A DNA stretch of 64,000 nucleotides from Streptococcus sanguinis (GTDB taxonomy: Bacteria; Bacillota; Bacilli; Lactobacillales; Streptococcaceae). The DNA is taken from NCBI RefSeq assembly GCF_900475275.1, contig NZ_LS483364.1, forward strand, positions 1,984,001-2,048,000, read 5' to 3'. Below the pieces are notes generated by a model that worked only from the letters and a program-made list of their open reading frames with translations, was not told the DNA's origin and searched no databases. Of the stretch, positions 18,427 to 27,811 are shown piece after piece. How positions within the stretch are numbered: position 1 is the first letter of the stretch; every line of letters begins with the position of its first letter. Made by a program: the position numbers and the translations under genes.

Positions 18427-19065
18427 TGCCTTATTTCTCTGGCTAAAGAGCTGCATGAGCTCATCATCAAAGATATCCATGCCGATCGAGGTCATCATAA
18501 ACTGCAGAAAATGGAAGCGTTCTGGCAGTTTTTCAGGATCGCTTTCAAAAACGGTCCCATGCATCCAAAAATTCACCAGCAGCAGAAAAACTTCTGCAGC
18601 CTGGTCCGGATACTCGGTCTGAAGGGAGCCATCTGCCATGCCTTTTTTGATAATGTCACTGACCACAGAGGCGCCTATCCGCAGATTGTCCCGCATCATG
18701 GTCAAAATAAAGCCCGCGTCCTTCTCATACTCACCCAAAATGATGCCATCTATGGCCCGGGCTGTCTGACTTTCCAGATTGGACTTGAGGATGGTTTGCA
18801 GCTGCTCTCTGCCAGTCAGATTTTCCGTAGCCTTGAGCCACTGCTTCATCTCTTCTTCCATCAGCTCCTGCCGGCTACTCATCACCGCCAGGACAATCTC
18901 ATCTTTTGACTTGAAATGATGGTAGATAGCCCCCTTGGAAATGCCTGCCGTCTGGGCGATGTCCTGCATACTGGTCTTTTCGGGCCCCTTTTGGATAAAG
19001 AGCTGGGTCGCTGTATTTAAAATTTTTTCTCTCATGGCCTGGGATTTGTCTTTTCGTTGCGCCAT
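18424..19065 (-). CDS. TetR-family transcriptional regulator
   Basis: A 213-residue regulator. The N-terminal helix-turn-helix is typical (FIQKGPEKTSMQDIAQTAGI, then SKGAIYHHFKSKDEIV, about residues 23-60); the C-terminal ligand domain is not assignable. Its own promoter is clear on the minus strand (TTGTAT, 17 bp, TAGAAT, about 19094-19122). It lies beside two CPBP genes and a small membrane-protein gene. The CPBP and small-protein genes share CCGACC-N-CGG operator-like palindromes, so it is the likely repressor of both. No such palindrome is seen at its own promoter. Confidence 0.88.
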   Translation of the reverse strand: MAQRKDKSQAMREKILNTATQLFIQKGPEKTSMQDIAQTAGISKGAIYHHFKSKDEIVLAVMSSRQELMEEEMKQWLKATENLTGREQLQTILKSNLESQTARAIDGIILGEYEKDAGFILTMMRDNLRIGASVVSDIIKKGMADGSLQTEYPDQAAEVFLLLVNFWMHGTVFESDPEKLPERFHFLQFMMTSIGMDIFDDELMQLFSQRNKA

Positions 19066-19140
19066 TCTGTTCCCCTTTGTTTCTAATATAGCTTTATTCT
19101 ACCAAAAAAGCCGGGGAAATACAAAACCATAAAAATATCT

Positions 19141-19633
19141 TTAATCCTTGTCTTGCTGATCCCTTTGATACCAAAGATAGATACTGTAAGCCGCCATCAA
19201 GATATAGCCTAGGAAAAAGAGCGGATTTTCCGTCCCCTTCCCCAGGAAAATGCCTTCACCAATGGTATTGATGGCCCCGTGGAAAAGAACACAGTAAAGG
19301 ATGGACTGACTGACCTTGTAAAGAGCCGCCAGCCAGAAACGGGCTCCAAAAGACTATGGAAAGGGTATAAAGAATTGTCAAAATCAAGAGATGGACCCAA
19401 GTCCTTTTTCGGGCCGATCCGATAGAAACCAAGAGCTCCTTGAACGATTTTCCTAAAACCAGTTTGGCTCCAATGGCCGGGCCAAAAACACCAGCGATGG
19501 TTAGAACCTGGGAAATAACGGGAATCCTCAGGAAAGCCGAAGCCAGCCAAGCAGACCAGCTGATGCCAAAAGTCCAGGCCAGAAAGGGCAGGATATGCCT
19601 TGTCTCTGGCTCTACATGTGTTTGTGTTTTCAT
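19141..19633 (-). pseudogene. CPBP intramembrane protease, internally deleted and frameshifted
   Basis: The first 28 codons (MKTQTHVEPETRHILPFLAW onward) are almost identical to those of the intact neighbour. The frame continues to about residue 105 (TILYTLSIVFWSPFLAGGSL) and then shifts. In another frame the C-terminal part of the family reappears (ALYKVSQSILYCVLFHGAIN to a stop at 19141-19143). The central segment with the EExxxR motif is missing, so no active protease can be made. An RBS and ATG are intact, so a truncated product might still be translated. Confidence 0.82.
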
Positions 19634-19645
19634 ATGATTACTCCT
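19545..19645. repeat. Copy 1 of a ~100-bp near-identical direct repeat
   Basis: Covers the 5' end and RBS of the broken CPBP gene. It matches 20385-20485 at almost every base over about 85 positions (offset exactly 840), while the flanking parts of the two genes are strongly diverged. This points to recent gene conversion or to a duplication boundary. Confidence 0.85.
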
Positions 19646-19678
19646 TTTTCTTTGGAAGAAGAGCGATTGCCAAGATTT

Positions 19679-20473
19679 TTAGCCTGCATCTTTCTGAACT
19701 CCTTTCCGGTTGCCCTTCCAATACCACCAGCCGACCAGCAGAGCGGTCATGATCAGATTAGCAGCCTGGAAGCTGAGATACCTTCCGCCATTTGTAGCAC
19801 TGCCGACAATCGTCGCCTGAGCAAAGTTAATGCAGCCGTGAAAGACCATGCAGGCAAAGACAGAGGCCGTCTGCTTGTAGAGAACCGCCAGACAGAAACA
19901 GAGCAAGATACCAAAGGAGAGATAGAAGAGCAAAGAAACCTGACCTTGACTCGTTCCCGGAATCAGCCAGAGGGGCAGATGCCAGGCCACCCAGACCAGA
20001 GCCGTGATGACAGTTGCCAGAGGGAAGGAGAATTTTTTCTCCAGAGCCGGCTGCAGGAGGCCCCGCCAGCCAATCTCTTCATTGCCGCCTCCAGCAAAGG
20101 TGACAAAGGTCCAGCCCAGGGGAAACATCAGAATGGCATTCAGGGGCGGCAAGGCTGGATTAGCGATAAAAAGGGTCAAAACCCGAACCAGACAGAAGAC
20201 CAGCATGTAAATCCACCAGCCTTTGGCATGGGAGAAGATAAAGTCCAGCATCTTCTTAGGATGAGAAATTTTGAGGCTGATAAAAGTTCCCAAGGTCGGT
20301 CCGAAGCCCCCGATGAAATTGAGAGCAAAGCCCAAAGGCTGGGCTCCGCTGGTCAGCTTCAGGGCGGTTAAAATATACAGAATCAGCCAGGCAGACCAGC
20401 TAATGCCAAAAGTCCAGGCCAGAAAGGGCAGGATATGCCTTGTCTCTGGCTCTACATGTGTTTGTGTGTTCAT
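19679..20473 (-). CDS. CPBP-family intramembrane metalloprotease
   Basis: A 264-residue protein with about seven membrane segments and the CPBP (Abi) motifs GGGNEEIGWRGLLQ (EExxxR), WVAWHLPLWLIPG and VFHGCINFAQ. Members cleave within membranes; in lactic acid bacteria several act in bacteriocin self-immunity. Start set at 20473 (AAGGAG seven bases upstream) rather than six codons earlier. The broken paralog lies 45 bases downstream in the same direction. Promoter and operator-like palindrome are at 20585-20637. Confidence 0.88.
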   Translation of the reverse strand: MNTQTHVEPETRHILPFLAWTFGISWSAWLILYILTALKLTSGAQPLGFALNFIGGFGPTLGTFISLKISHPKKMLDFIFSHAKGWWIYMLVFCLVRVLTLFIANPALPPLNAILMFPLGWTFVTFAGGGNEEIGWRGLLQPALEKKFSFPLATVITALVWVAWHLPLWLIPGTSQGQVSLLFYLSFGILLCFCLAVLYKQTASVFACMVFHGCINFAQATIVGSATNGGRYLSFQAANLIMTALLVGWWYWKGNRKGVQKDAG

Positions 20474-20485
20474 ACGATAACTCCT
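20385..20485. repeat. Copy 2 of a ~100-bp near-identical direct repeat
   Basis: The 5' end and RBS of the intact CPBP gene; see copy 1 at 19545-19645. Confidence 0.85.
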
Positions 20486-20584
20486 TATCAAATGTAGAAT
20501 AGTGAAAAGTCATCCGAAAACTGGACAAAGGCATCCTTTACTTTCAGTCTTTCAGATGATTGCCTGTTTTGAAACGCAGATTTT

Positions 20585-20637
20585 TAAAATCCGACCATTC
20601 GGTTTGTTTTGTTATAAAAAATAAAGACCTGCGCCAA
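20585..20637 (-). promoter_or_regulatory. Promoter and operator-like palindrome of the CPBP gene
   Basis: The 318-base gap 20474-20791 holds the CPBP promoter on the minus strand: TTGGCG (about 20632-20637), 16 bp, TATAAC (about 20610-20615). Just downstream is AAAATCCGACCATTCGGTTT (centre near 20597), an imperfect inverted repeat with CCG and CGG arms. The same layout occurs at 21142-21153 before the small membrane-protein gene. The remainder of the gap has only imperfect hairpins and no recognisable gene. Confidence 0.65.
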
Positions 20638-20791
20638 ATAGAAAACGTAGTCTTTTAGTCCTTGCTTAAAATAAAAAGCAAAGATAGACTAAATAATGCT
20701 AAAAGCTATGTCAGCACCGTTTAGCTACTGCCTGCTGCTTTTAGTTTCTAAGTTGTCCTGACTCTGATGCTTAAGACAGGCCATTTCTCTG

Positions 20792-21118
20792 CTACTTGCT
20801 CCTTTCTTGATTTTTCAATCGCCGAATTTGCCAGAGATTGGAGGCAAGGCTCAGACCCCCTACTGCCATAATACCCAGTCCTCGCCAAGGGCTAAAGACA
20901 GAAGTCAGCAAGCCACCAGCAAGGACAGCATATCCAGCTTTGACTCCCCACTTAGAATAGCGTATGAGATTCTCACCCTGTGTTATCTTTTCCAGCTGCA
21001 CCTTACGTTTTTCTGCCTGCTGCTGCAAAAACTCTTTCTGACCTTCCCGCTGCCGATCCAGCTCCTGATTAAACTTAAGGATGTGCTCGCTTGTTTTTTC
21101 TACTACAGATTTCTTCAT
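20792..21118 (-). CDS. Small coiled-coil membrane protein
   Basis: A 108-residue protein, not recognised. The first ~50 residues form a charged helix or coiled coil (FNQELDRQREGQKEFLQQQA, then EKRKVQLEKI). The rest holds one or two short membrane segments (GVKAGYAVLAGGLLTSVFSP, then GLGIMAVGGLSLASNL) and a basic tail. It has its own promoter and an operator-like palindrome shared with the CPBP gene, so it is probably in the same TetR regulon. It might be an envelope stress or immunity accessory protein, but this is a guess. Confidence 0.7.
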   Translation of the reverse strand: MKKSVVEKTSEHILKFNQELDRQREGQKEFLQQQAEKRKVQLEKITQGENLIRYSKWGVKAGYAVLAGGLLTSVFSPWRGLGIMAVGGLSLASNLWQIRRLKNQERSK

Positions 21119-21133
21119 TTCTGCTCCTTTCTT

Positions 21134-21196
21134 TTTAAAAACCGACCAGACGGTTTTTTATTTTATAAACTCAGTATAACAGACACAGAAAACTTT
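21134..21196 (-). promoter_or_regulatory. Promoter and operator-like palindrome of the small membrane-protein gene
   Basis: Minus-strand TGGACA, 17 bp, TATACT (within about 21173-21201) is followed by the inverted repeat AAAACCGACCAGACGGTTTT (21138-21157). The CCGACCA core and CGG arm match the element at 20591-20602. Confidence 0.65.
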
Positions 21197-21330
21197 GTCC
21201 AGTATTTTTTCAAAAAAGATTATTTTTAGTCAATGAAAATTATCAGACAACTTAGAAACTCGTCACAAGCAACTCTCTCATACTAAAAACTATATCTAAA
21301 AAAGCCCGGTAATGAACCAAGCCTTTATCT

Positions 21331-22395
21331 TTATTCAAACCCCGTCACTGTCAGTCCTAGCAGACGAATACCTCGTGGTTGTTCTTCCAAGCTATCGTAT
21401 ATCTCATGCGCAGTTCGCTCGATTTGCTCCTTGTCTCGAGTGGCTAGATTCAAACTTTTCCTTTTAGTCAAGGTGGAGAAATCGGCATAACGAATTTTCA
21501 GAACGATGGTTCGTCCTTTCTTATCATGCTTAGTCAGGCTATTTTCTACCTTCTGAGCCAACAAGGTCAGCTCTTTCTTGATGTCCTCCTCACTATAGAG
21601 CAGTTTGGCATAGGTTCGCTCCTTCCCAATCGACTTACGGATACGATTGGACTTGACTGGACTATTACTGATGCCACGCGCTTTCCGGTAGAGATCGAAA
21701 CCAAAGCGACCAAACTTATCAATCAAGGTCATTTCTGGTATCTTGAGCAGATCTCCACCAGTATAAACTCCCATTTCATGCAGTTTTTCAACGCTTTTCT
21801 TACCAACTCCATGAAACTTGGCAATATCCATTGACGCCAGAAAGACCTCAGCCTCTTCGGGTAGAATAACAGTCAGACCATGAGGCTTCTCATAATCACT
21901 GGCAATCTTGGCCAGAAACTTATTATAAGAAACGCCTGCCGAAGCTGTCAGATGGAGTTCATTCCAGATATCGTACTGAATCAGCTTGGCTATTTTGACT
22001 GCGGATTTAATCCCAAGCTTGTTTTCCGTTACATCCAGATAAGCCTCGTCGATGCTCATTGGCTCAATCAAGTCCGTATAGCGTTTGAAAATTTCTCGGA
22101 TCTGCAAGCCGACCGCCTGATATTTTTCGTAATTCCCCGAGATAAAAATTCCTTGAGGGCAACGCTCATAGGCTTCCTTGGAGCTCATAGCCGAATGAAC
22201 TCCGAACTTTCTGGCCTCATAATTGCAGGTAGAGACGACACCACGACCGCCAGTCAAGCGTGGGTCGCTGCCGATGATGACCGGATGCCCCTTTAGCTTA
22301 GGGTTATCCCGCTCTTCCACCGAAGCGAAAAAAGCATCCATATCAATGTGGATAATCTTCCGAGATGTATCGTTAATCAGTGGAAAAATCAGCAT
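21331..22395 (-). CDS. dinB: DNA polymerase IV
   Basis: A 354-residue Y-family polymerase of normal DinB length. Motifs seen are [19 protein letters not shown] with the first catalytic Asp, [11 protein letters not shown] with the second, and the HhH-like [20 protein letters not shown]. It carries out error-prone bypass of damaged DNA. A strong RBS (AGGAGG) precedes the ATG. It diverges from pflB. Confidence 0.95.
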   Translation of the reverse strand: MLIFPLINDTSRKIIHIDMDAFFASVEERDNPKLKGHPVIIGSDPRLTGGRGVVSTCNYEARKFGVHSAMSSKEAYERCPQGIFISGNYEKYQAVGLQIREIFKRYTDLIEPMSIDEAYLDVTENKLGIKSAVKIAKLIQYDIWNELHLTASAGVSYNKFLAKIASDYEKPHGLTVILPEEAEVFLASMDIAKFHGVGKKSVEKLHEMGVYTGGDLLKIPEMTLIDKFGRFGFDLYRKARGISNSPVKSNRIRKSIGKERTYAKLLYSEEDIKKELTLLAQKVENSLTKHDKKGRTIVLKIRYADFSTLTKRKSLNLATRDKEQIERTAHEIYDSLEEQPRGIRLLGLTVTGFE

Positions 22396-22764
22396 GCCCT
22401 CCTCCTTTCTCCTGCCATCAATCTCAGCTTACAGGCTTTCACAAAGTCGGCCCTTTTTGCTCAAATAAATCTGAAACAGTTTTTCGTTCTGACAAAAAGT
22501 ATTTTAAACGTAAGATTCTTCGTCAGCAATTTTTGTATGACATTTTAATTACTTTTATTATAACTTTTTTACCCATTTTTCCAAAATATTTGAAAAGAGT
22601 TATGTTTTTCAAATCTATAGTACACATCCGAGACTTTTTACTTTCTGTATTATAAAAGAAAGTCTTTCTTTCTGCCGAAAATGGTTTGTGAAACCGATTA
22701 CCGTATGATATACTTTACTTATAAATGTAACAGTTTATGTTGCTAGAATAAAGAGGAAAATCAA
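22396..22764. other. dinB-pflB intergenic region
   Basis: A 369-base A/T-rich gap between divergent genes. It contains the pflB promoter with a cre-like site (next entry) and a small inverted repeat, ACTTTC with GAAAGT (about 22640-22661). I see no gene in it. Confidence 0.6.
22686..22714 (+). promoter_or_regulatory. pflB promoter with overlapping cre-like site
   Basis: -35 TTGTGA (22686-22691), 17 bp, -10 TATACT (22709-22714). TGAAACCGATTACC (22689-22702) fits the catabolite-responsive element pattern TGnnAnCGnTnnCA except the last base and lies over the -35 and spacer, so CcpA could repress pflB on rapidly used sugars. Confidence 0.65.
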
Positions 22765-25080
22765 ATGGTTGTAAAAACAGTTGTTGAAGCTCAAGATATT
22801 TTTGACAAAGCTTGGGAAGGCTTCAAAGGTGAAGACTGGAAAGAGAAAGCAAGTGTTTCTCGCTTCGTTCAAGCTAACTACACACCTTATGATGGAGATG
22901 AAAGCTTCTTGGCAGGTCCTACTGAGCGCTCACTCCACATCAAGAAAATCGTAGAAGAAACAAAAGCTCACTACGAAGAAACTCGTTTCCCAATGGACAC
23001 TCGTCCAGCATCTATCGCTGATATTGACGCTGGTTACATTGACAAGGACAACGAACTGATTTACGGTATCCAAAACGACGAACTCTTCAAATTGAACTTC
23101 ATGCCAAAAGGCGGTATCCGCATGGCTGAAACTACTTTGAAAGAAAATGGATACGAACCAGATCCTGCTGTTCATGAAATCTTTACTAAATATGTTACTA
23201 CAGTAAATGACGGTATCTTCCGTGCTTACACTTCTAACATCCGCCGTGCTCGTCACGCCCACACTGTAACTGGTCTTCCAGATGCTTACTCACGTGGACG
23301 TATCATCGGGGTTTACGCACGTCTTGCTCTTTATGGAGCTGACTACCTCATGGCTGAAAAAGTTCGCGACTGGAATGGTTTGACTGATATTGACGAAGAA
23401 ACAATCCGTCTGCGCGAAGAAATCAACCTGCAATACCAAGCACTTGGTGAAGTTGTAAAACTTGGTGACCTTTACGGAGTAGATGTTCGCCGTCCTGCTT
23501 TCGACGTTAAAGAAGCTATCCAATGGACTAACATCGCCTTCATGGCTGTCTGCCGTGTCATCAACGGTGCTGCTACTTCTCTAGGACGTGTGCCTATCGT
23601 TCTTGACATCTATGCTGAACGTGACTTGGCTCGTGGTACTTACACTGAATCAGAAATCCAAGAATTTGTTGATGATTTCGTTATGAAACTTCGTACAGTG
23701 AAGTTTGCTCGTACGAAAGCTTATGACCAACTTTACTCTGGTGACCCAACCTTCATCACTACTTCTATGGCAGGTATGGGTAACGACGGCCGTCACCGTG
23801 TTACAAAGATGGACTACCGTTTCCTTAACACACTTGACAACATTGGTAACTCTCCAGAGCCAAACTTAACCGTTCTCTGGACTGATAAACTTCCATACTC
23901 ATTCCGTCGCTACTGTATGCACATGAGCCACAAGCACTCTTCTATCCAATACGAAGGTGTAACAACAATGGCTAAAGACGGCTACGGTGAAATGAGCTGT
24001 ATCTCTTGCTGTGTGTCTCCACTTGACCCTGAAAACGAAGAACAACGCCACAACATCCAATACTTTGGTGCCCGTGTAAACGTGCTGAAAGCCCTTCTGA
24101 CAGGTCTCAATGGCGGTTACGACGATGTTCATAAAGACTACAAGGTATTTGACATCGAGCCTATCCGTGACGAAGTTCTTGAATTCGAATCAGTTAAAGC
24201 GAACTTTGAAAAATCACTTGACTGGTTGACTGACACTTACGTAGATGCCTTGAACATCATCCACTACATGACTGACAAGTACAACTACGAAGCTGTTCAA
24301 ATGGCCTTCTTGCCAACTTACCAACGCGCTAACATGGGATTCGGTATCTGTGGATTTGCCAACACTGTTGATACCTTGTCTGCTATCAAGTACGCAACTG
24401 TTAAACCAATCCGCGACGAAAACGGCTATATCTACGACTATGAAACAATCGGAGAATACCCACGTTGGGGTGAAGATGACCCTCGCTCAAATGAACTGGC
24501 TGAATGGTTGGTTGAAGCTTACACAACTCGTCTGCGCAGCCACAAACTTTACAAGAACGCTGAAGCAACAGTATCACTCTTGACTATCACATCTAACGTT
24601 GCTTACTCTAAACAAACTGGTAACTCACCAGTCCACAAAGGAGTTTACCTCAACGAAGATGGTAGCGTAAACTTGTCTAAATTGGAATTCTTCTCACCAG
24701 GTGCCAACCCATCTAACAAGGCAAAAGGTGGCTGGTTGCAAAACTTGAACTCACTTGCTAGCTTGGACTTCAGTTACGCAGCTGACGGTATCTCATTGAC
24801 AACTCAAGTATCACCTCGTGCGCTTGGTAAGACTCACGACGAACAAGTAGACAACTTGGTTACTATCCTGGATGGCTACTTCGAAAACGGTGGTCAGCAC
24901 GTTAACTTGAACGTTATGGACTTGAAGGATGTTTACGACAAGATTATGTCTGGCGAAGATGTTATCGTTCGTATCTCAGGTTACTGTGTAAATACTAAGT
25001 ACTTGACTCCAGAGCAAAAGACTGAATTGACTCAACGTGTCTTCCACGAAGTACTCTCTATGGACGATGCTTTGAGCTAA
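22765..25080 (+). CDS. pflB: Formate acetyltransferase (pyruvate formate-lyase)
   Basis: A 771-residue glycyl-radical enzyme that converts pyruvate and CoA to acetyl-CoA and formate in mixed-acid fermentation. The catalytic pair is Cys415-Cys416 ([11 protein letters not shown]); the radical glycine is Gly739 in [12 protein letters not shown] near the C-terminus. It needs an activating enzyme that is not in this window. Strong codon bias points to high expression. It is a single gene with a strong terminator. Confidence 0.96.
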   Translation: MVVKTVVEAQDIFDKAWEGFKGEDWKEKASVSRFVQANYTPYDGDESFLAGPTERSLHIKKIVEETKAHYEETRFPMDTRPASIADIDAGYIDKDNELIYGIQNDELFKLNFMPKGGIRMAETTLKENGYEPDPAVHEIFTKYVTTVNDGIFRAYTSNIRRARHAHTVTGLPDAYSRGRIIGVYARLALYGADYLMAEKVRDWNGLTDIDEETIRLREEINLQYQALGEVVKLGDLYGVDVRRPAFDVKEAIQWTNIAFMAVCRVINGAATSLGRVPIVLDIYAERDLARGTYTESEIQEFVDDFVMKLRTVKFARTKAYDQLYSGDPTFITTSMAGMGNDGRHRVTKMDYRFLNTLDNIGNSPEPNLTVLWTDKLPYSFRRYCMHMSHKHSSIQYEGVTTMAKDGYGEMSCISCCVSPLDPENEEQRHNIQYFGARVNVLKALLTGLNGGYDDVHKDYKVFDIEPIRDEVLEFESVKANFEKSLDWLTDTYVDALNIIHYMTDKYNYEAVQMAFLPTYQRANMGFGICGFANTVDTLSAIKYATVKPIRDENGYIYDYETIGEYPRWGEDDPRSNELAEWLVEAYTTRLRSHKLYKNAEATVSLLTITSNVAYSKQTGNSPVHKGVYLNEDGSVNLSKLEFFSPGANPSNKAKGGWLQNLNSLASLDFSYAADGISLTTQVSPRALGKTHDEQVDNLVTILDGYFENGGQHVNLNVMDLKDVYDKIMSGEDVIVRISGYCVNTKYLTPEQKTELTQRVFHEVLSMDDALS

Positions 25081-25110
25081 TAAACAACTAAAGACTTACA
25101 AACCATTTGA

Positions 25111-25144
25111 AAGAAGATTGGAAATCTCCAATCTTCTTTTTTGT
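25111..25144 (+). terminator. Terminator of pflB
   Basis: A 10-bp stem, AGAAGATTGG with CCAATCTTCT, and a run of T. Confidence 0.92.
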
Positions 25145-25239
25145 ATTTCAGACTTCGAGTGACTGCCAACTTGATGATATTTTTTAGAGGCTTTATGGTA
25201 TAATGGTTCTATTGCTATACTAGGAAAAGGACTGGGGAA

Positions 25240-26016
25240 ATGACAGAGAAAGGTATCAGGGAAGAAGCCAAAGATTTCAATCTGGCGGTAGATGTCATCA
25301 TGCTGGCTGGGACACTGCTGCTGCAGAGCGGATCCGAGACTTATCGGGTGGAAGACACCATGATTCGTATCGCTCATTCGCAAGGGATTATCGACTGCAA
25401 TGCCTTAGCAATGCCAGTAGCTATTTTCTTTTCGATTGAAAATACAAATGTCTCACGGATGAAGCGCAATCTCAAGACCAACTACAATATCGAGAAGGTC
25501 TGCGACGTCAATCAGGTCTCCCGTCAGTTGGTAACAGGAGAAATCAGCCTTCAAGAGGCTTTTGATGAGCTGAATTGCCTCAAAGTTAAGGAGCTGCCCT
25601 ATAACAACAAGCAACTGATTGCTGCCGCAACGCTCAGTGCTCCCTTCTTCTCCATCATGTTTGGCGGAAACTTCTACGATGCTTTGGGGGCTGCTATTGC
25701 CACCTTCTTTGGCTTTGCTTTCTCTTTGTATGTTGACAAATATATCCGCATTCCTTTTGTGACAGCTTTTGCTGGAGCCTTCGTCTTCGGACTACTGGCT
25801 CATGTATGGACGCGCTATTCCGGTTTTAACTCCACAGATGATTTGATTATTGCAGGTTCTGTCATGCCTTTTGTGCCCGGCATTGCTCTGACCAACTCTG
25901 TGCGTGACATCATGACCAACCATATCAACTCTGGGATGAGCAAGCTCTTTGAATCGCTCCTCATTACCCTTGCTCTCGGTGCAGGTACCTCTGTTGCCCT
26001 CCTTATTATGAAATAA
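25240..26016 (+). CDS. Threonine/serine exporter family protein, N-terminal-half subunit
   Basis: A 258-residue protein of the ThrE/YjjP family (DUF1212). A soluble start with LLLQSGSETYRVEDTMIRIA, the conserved family segment, is followed by about five membrane helices and VMPFVPGIALTNSVRDIMTN. Together with the next gene it makes up the two halves of a ThrE-like exporter of small neutral molecules. A -10 TATAAT lies about 40 bases upstream. Confidence 0.87.
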   Translation: MTEKGIREEAKDFNLAVDVIMLAGTLLLQSGSETYRVEDTMIRIAHSQGIIDCNALAMPVAIFFSIENTNVSRMKRNLKTNYNIEKVCDVNQVSRQLVTGEISLQEAFDELNCLKVKELPYNNKQLIAAATLSAPFFSIMFGGNFYDALGAAIATFFGFAFSLYVDKYIRIPFVTAFAGAFVFGLLAHVWTRYSGFNSTDDLIIAGSVMPFVPGIALTNSVRDIMTNHINSGMSKLFESLLITLALGAGTSVALLIMK

Positions 26017-26020
26017 GCCT

Positions 26021-26488
26021 ATGACAATCTTGACTTTCTTACTGCAAGCAGTTGCTAGCCTGCTGGCTATCATTACTTTTTTAATCGTTCTAAACGTCCA
26101 GCGTAGTATGCTGATTCCTGGCGGAGTGCTGGGCATGGCTATTTGGCTACTCTATCTCCTGCTCAAAGGACCGACCAACGTCATCATAGCAACCTTTGTG
26201 GCTGCTATAGTCGGTTCCTGCGTCAGCCAAATTCTCAGCATCATCTATAAAACGCCCGCTGTTGTTTTTATTTTGGCTATTCTAGCGCCTCTGGTCCCAG
26301 GCTACATTTCCTATCGGACGACTGCCTTCTTTGTCACTGGTGACTACAGCCAGGCTATGATTCACGCCACTCTGGTAGTCATTCTGGCCTTGGTCATCTC
26401 AATTGGCATGGCCAGCGGCACTGTCGTACTCAAGCTCTATCACTATTTAAAAAAGCGCCAAAGCAAACTCACAGTAAATAAACAGTAG
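26021..26488 (+). CDS. Threonine/serine exporter family protein, C-terminal-half subunit
   Basis: A 155-residue protein with four membrane helices, YjjB/DUF3815 type, with LAPLVPGYISYRTTAFFVTG, the counterpart of the PGIALTN motif in the partner. It starts 4 bases after the partner gene and should form one transporter with it. In actinobacterial ThrE the two parts are fused. Confidence 0.85.
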   Translation: MTILTFLLQAVASLLAIITFLIVLNVQRSMLIPGGVLGMAIWLLYLLLKGPTNVIIATFVAAIVGSCVSQILSIIYKTPAVVFILAILAPLVPGYISYRTTAFFVTGDYSQAMIHATLVVILALVISIGMASGTVVLKLYHYLKKRQSKLTVNKQ

Positions 26489-26506
26489 AACTATCTGCTG
26501 TTTTTC
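26481..26506 (+). terminator. Terminator of the ThrE-type operon
   Basis: Stem AACAGTAGA with TCTGCTGTT, four-base loop, then a T-rich run. Confidence 0.85.
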
Positions 26507-26632
26507 TTTTGGAAAATACATCTTAAGCCTGATTTAGCTGAGATTAGATGTTTTTGTAAGAGTTTTATTCCTAAGTATGGTAAAATAGTTTTCGGAATAT
26601 ACTAGAATAAAAGGATTTAAAGAGGTCTTATA

Positions 26633-27811
26633 ATGACAATCGGAATCGACAAAATCGGTTTTGCGACCAGTAATTATGTCTTAAAATTAAATGATTTAGC
26701 GGCAGCCCGTGGGACTGACCCAGACAAGCTTAGCAAGGGGCTCTTGCTCAAGGAACTAAGCATTGTTCCTCTGACTGAGGATATTGTTACCTTGGGAGCG
26801 GCGGCAGCAGAACCCATCCTGACAATAGAGGACAAAGAAAAGATTGATATGGTCATCGTGGCTACTGAGTCAGGGATCGACCAGAGCAAGGCGGCAGCCG
26901 TTTTTGTCCACGGCCTTTTGGGCATCCAGCCTTTTGCCCGCAGCTTTGAAATCAAGGAAGCCTGCTATGGAGCTACTGCTGCACTGGACTATGCCAAGCT
27001 CCATATCGAAAAACATCCAGACAGCAAAGTTTTGGTGCTAGCTAGCGACATTGCCAAGTATGGCATTAACACACCTGGCGAGCCAACTCAGGGAGCGGGA
27101 GCTATTTCTATGCTGATTAGCAGCAATCCCCGTATTCTTGCTTTCAATGATGATAATGTAGCTCAGACACGCGATGTCATGGATTTTTGGCGCCCAAATT
27201 ACTCGACAACGCCTTATGTCAACGGGCTCTATTCAACCCAGCAGTATCTGGATAGCTTAAAAACAACTTGGACGGAGTACCAAAAACGCCACAAGCTGGC
27301 TCTCAAAGATTTTGCGGCCTACTGCTTCCACCTGCCTTATCCAAAATTGGCCCTTAAAGGCCTCAATAAAATCATGGATAAAAGCCTGCCCCAAGAGCAG
27401 CAAGACCAGCTCAGAAAGAACTTTGAAGCCTCTATTCTCTACAGCCAAAAAGTTGGAAATATTTATACAGGCTCCCTCTTCCTAGGCCTCCTGTCTCTTT
27501 TAGAAAACTCTGACAACCTCAAGGCTGGCGATCGGATTGCTCTTTTCGGCTATGGCAGCGGGGCTGTCTCTGAAATCTTCAGTGCCAATTTGGTAGAAGG
27601 CTATGAAAAGCATCTATCCCAGACACGTCTAGAGGAATTAGACCAGCGTCAGGCTCTTTCCATCCCGGATTATGAGCGCATCTTTTTTGAAGAAGCTGAG
27701 CTTGATGCGGAGGGCAATGCCAGCTTCTCTGGCTATGAAGACCAAAGCTTTGCTCTGGCAGAAATTGCAGAGCACCAGCGTAAGTACATCAAAGTTGAGA
27801 AATCATCATGA
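26633..27811 (+). CDS. mvaS: Hydroxymethylglutaryl-CoA synthase
   Basis: A 392-residue HMG-CoA synthase that condenses acetyl-CoA with acetoacetyl-CoA. The catalytic cysteine is Cys111 in EIKEACYGATAALDYA; GTDPDKLSKGLLLKEL and the C-terminal FGYGSGAVSEIF are also family features. It is the first gene of the mevalonate unit and overlaps mvaA by 4 bases. A TAAAAT -10 lies about 50 bases upstream. Confidence 0.95.
   Translation: MTIGIDKIGFATSNYVLKLNDLAAARGTDPDKLSKGLLLKELSIVPLTEDIVTLGAAAAEPILTIEDKEKIDMVIVATESGIDQSKAAAVFVHGLLGIQPFARSFEIKEACYGATAALDYAKLHIEKHPDSKVLVLASDIAKYGINTPGEPTQGAGAISMLISSNPRILAFNDDNVAQTRDVMDFWRPNYSTTPYVNGLYSTQQYLDSLKTTWTEYQKRHKLALKDFAAYCFHLPYPKLALKGLNKIMDKSLPQEQQDQLRKNFEASILYSQKVGNIYTGSLFLGLLSLLENSDNLKAGDRIALFGYGSGAVSEIFSANLVEGYEKHLSQTRLEELDQRQALSIPDYERIFFEEAELDAEGNASFSGYEDQSFALAEIAEHQRKYIKVEKSS

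Noticed and set aside
19066..19140. TetR autoregulatory palindrome at the promoter of the 18424-19065 regulator
   Set aside because: The promoter is clear but no CCGACC-CGG element or other convincing inverted repeat is present.
19595..20371. A 258-codon open frame on the plus strand opposite the CPBP genes
   Set aside because: It has no RBS, its product is Gln/Arg/Glu-rich without a fold, and the minus strand encodes clear CPBP motifs over the same bases.
22930..24132. Several open frames of 77-110 codons antisense to pflB
   Set aside because: They lie wholly inside the highly biased pflB gene, have no RBS, and their composition follows from its codon bias.
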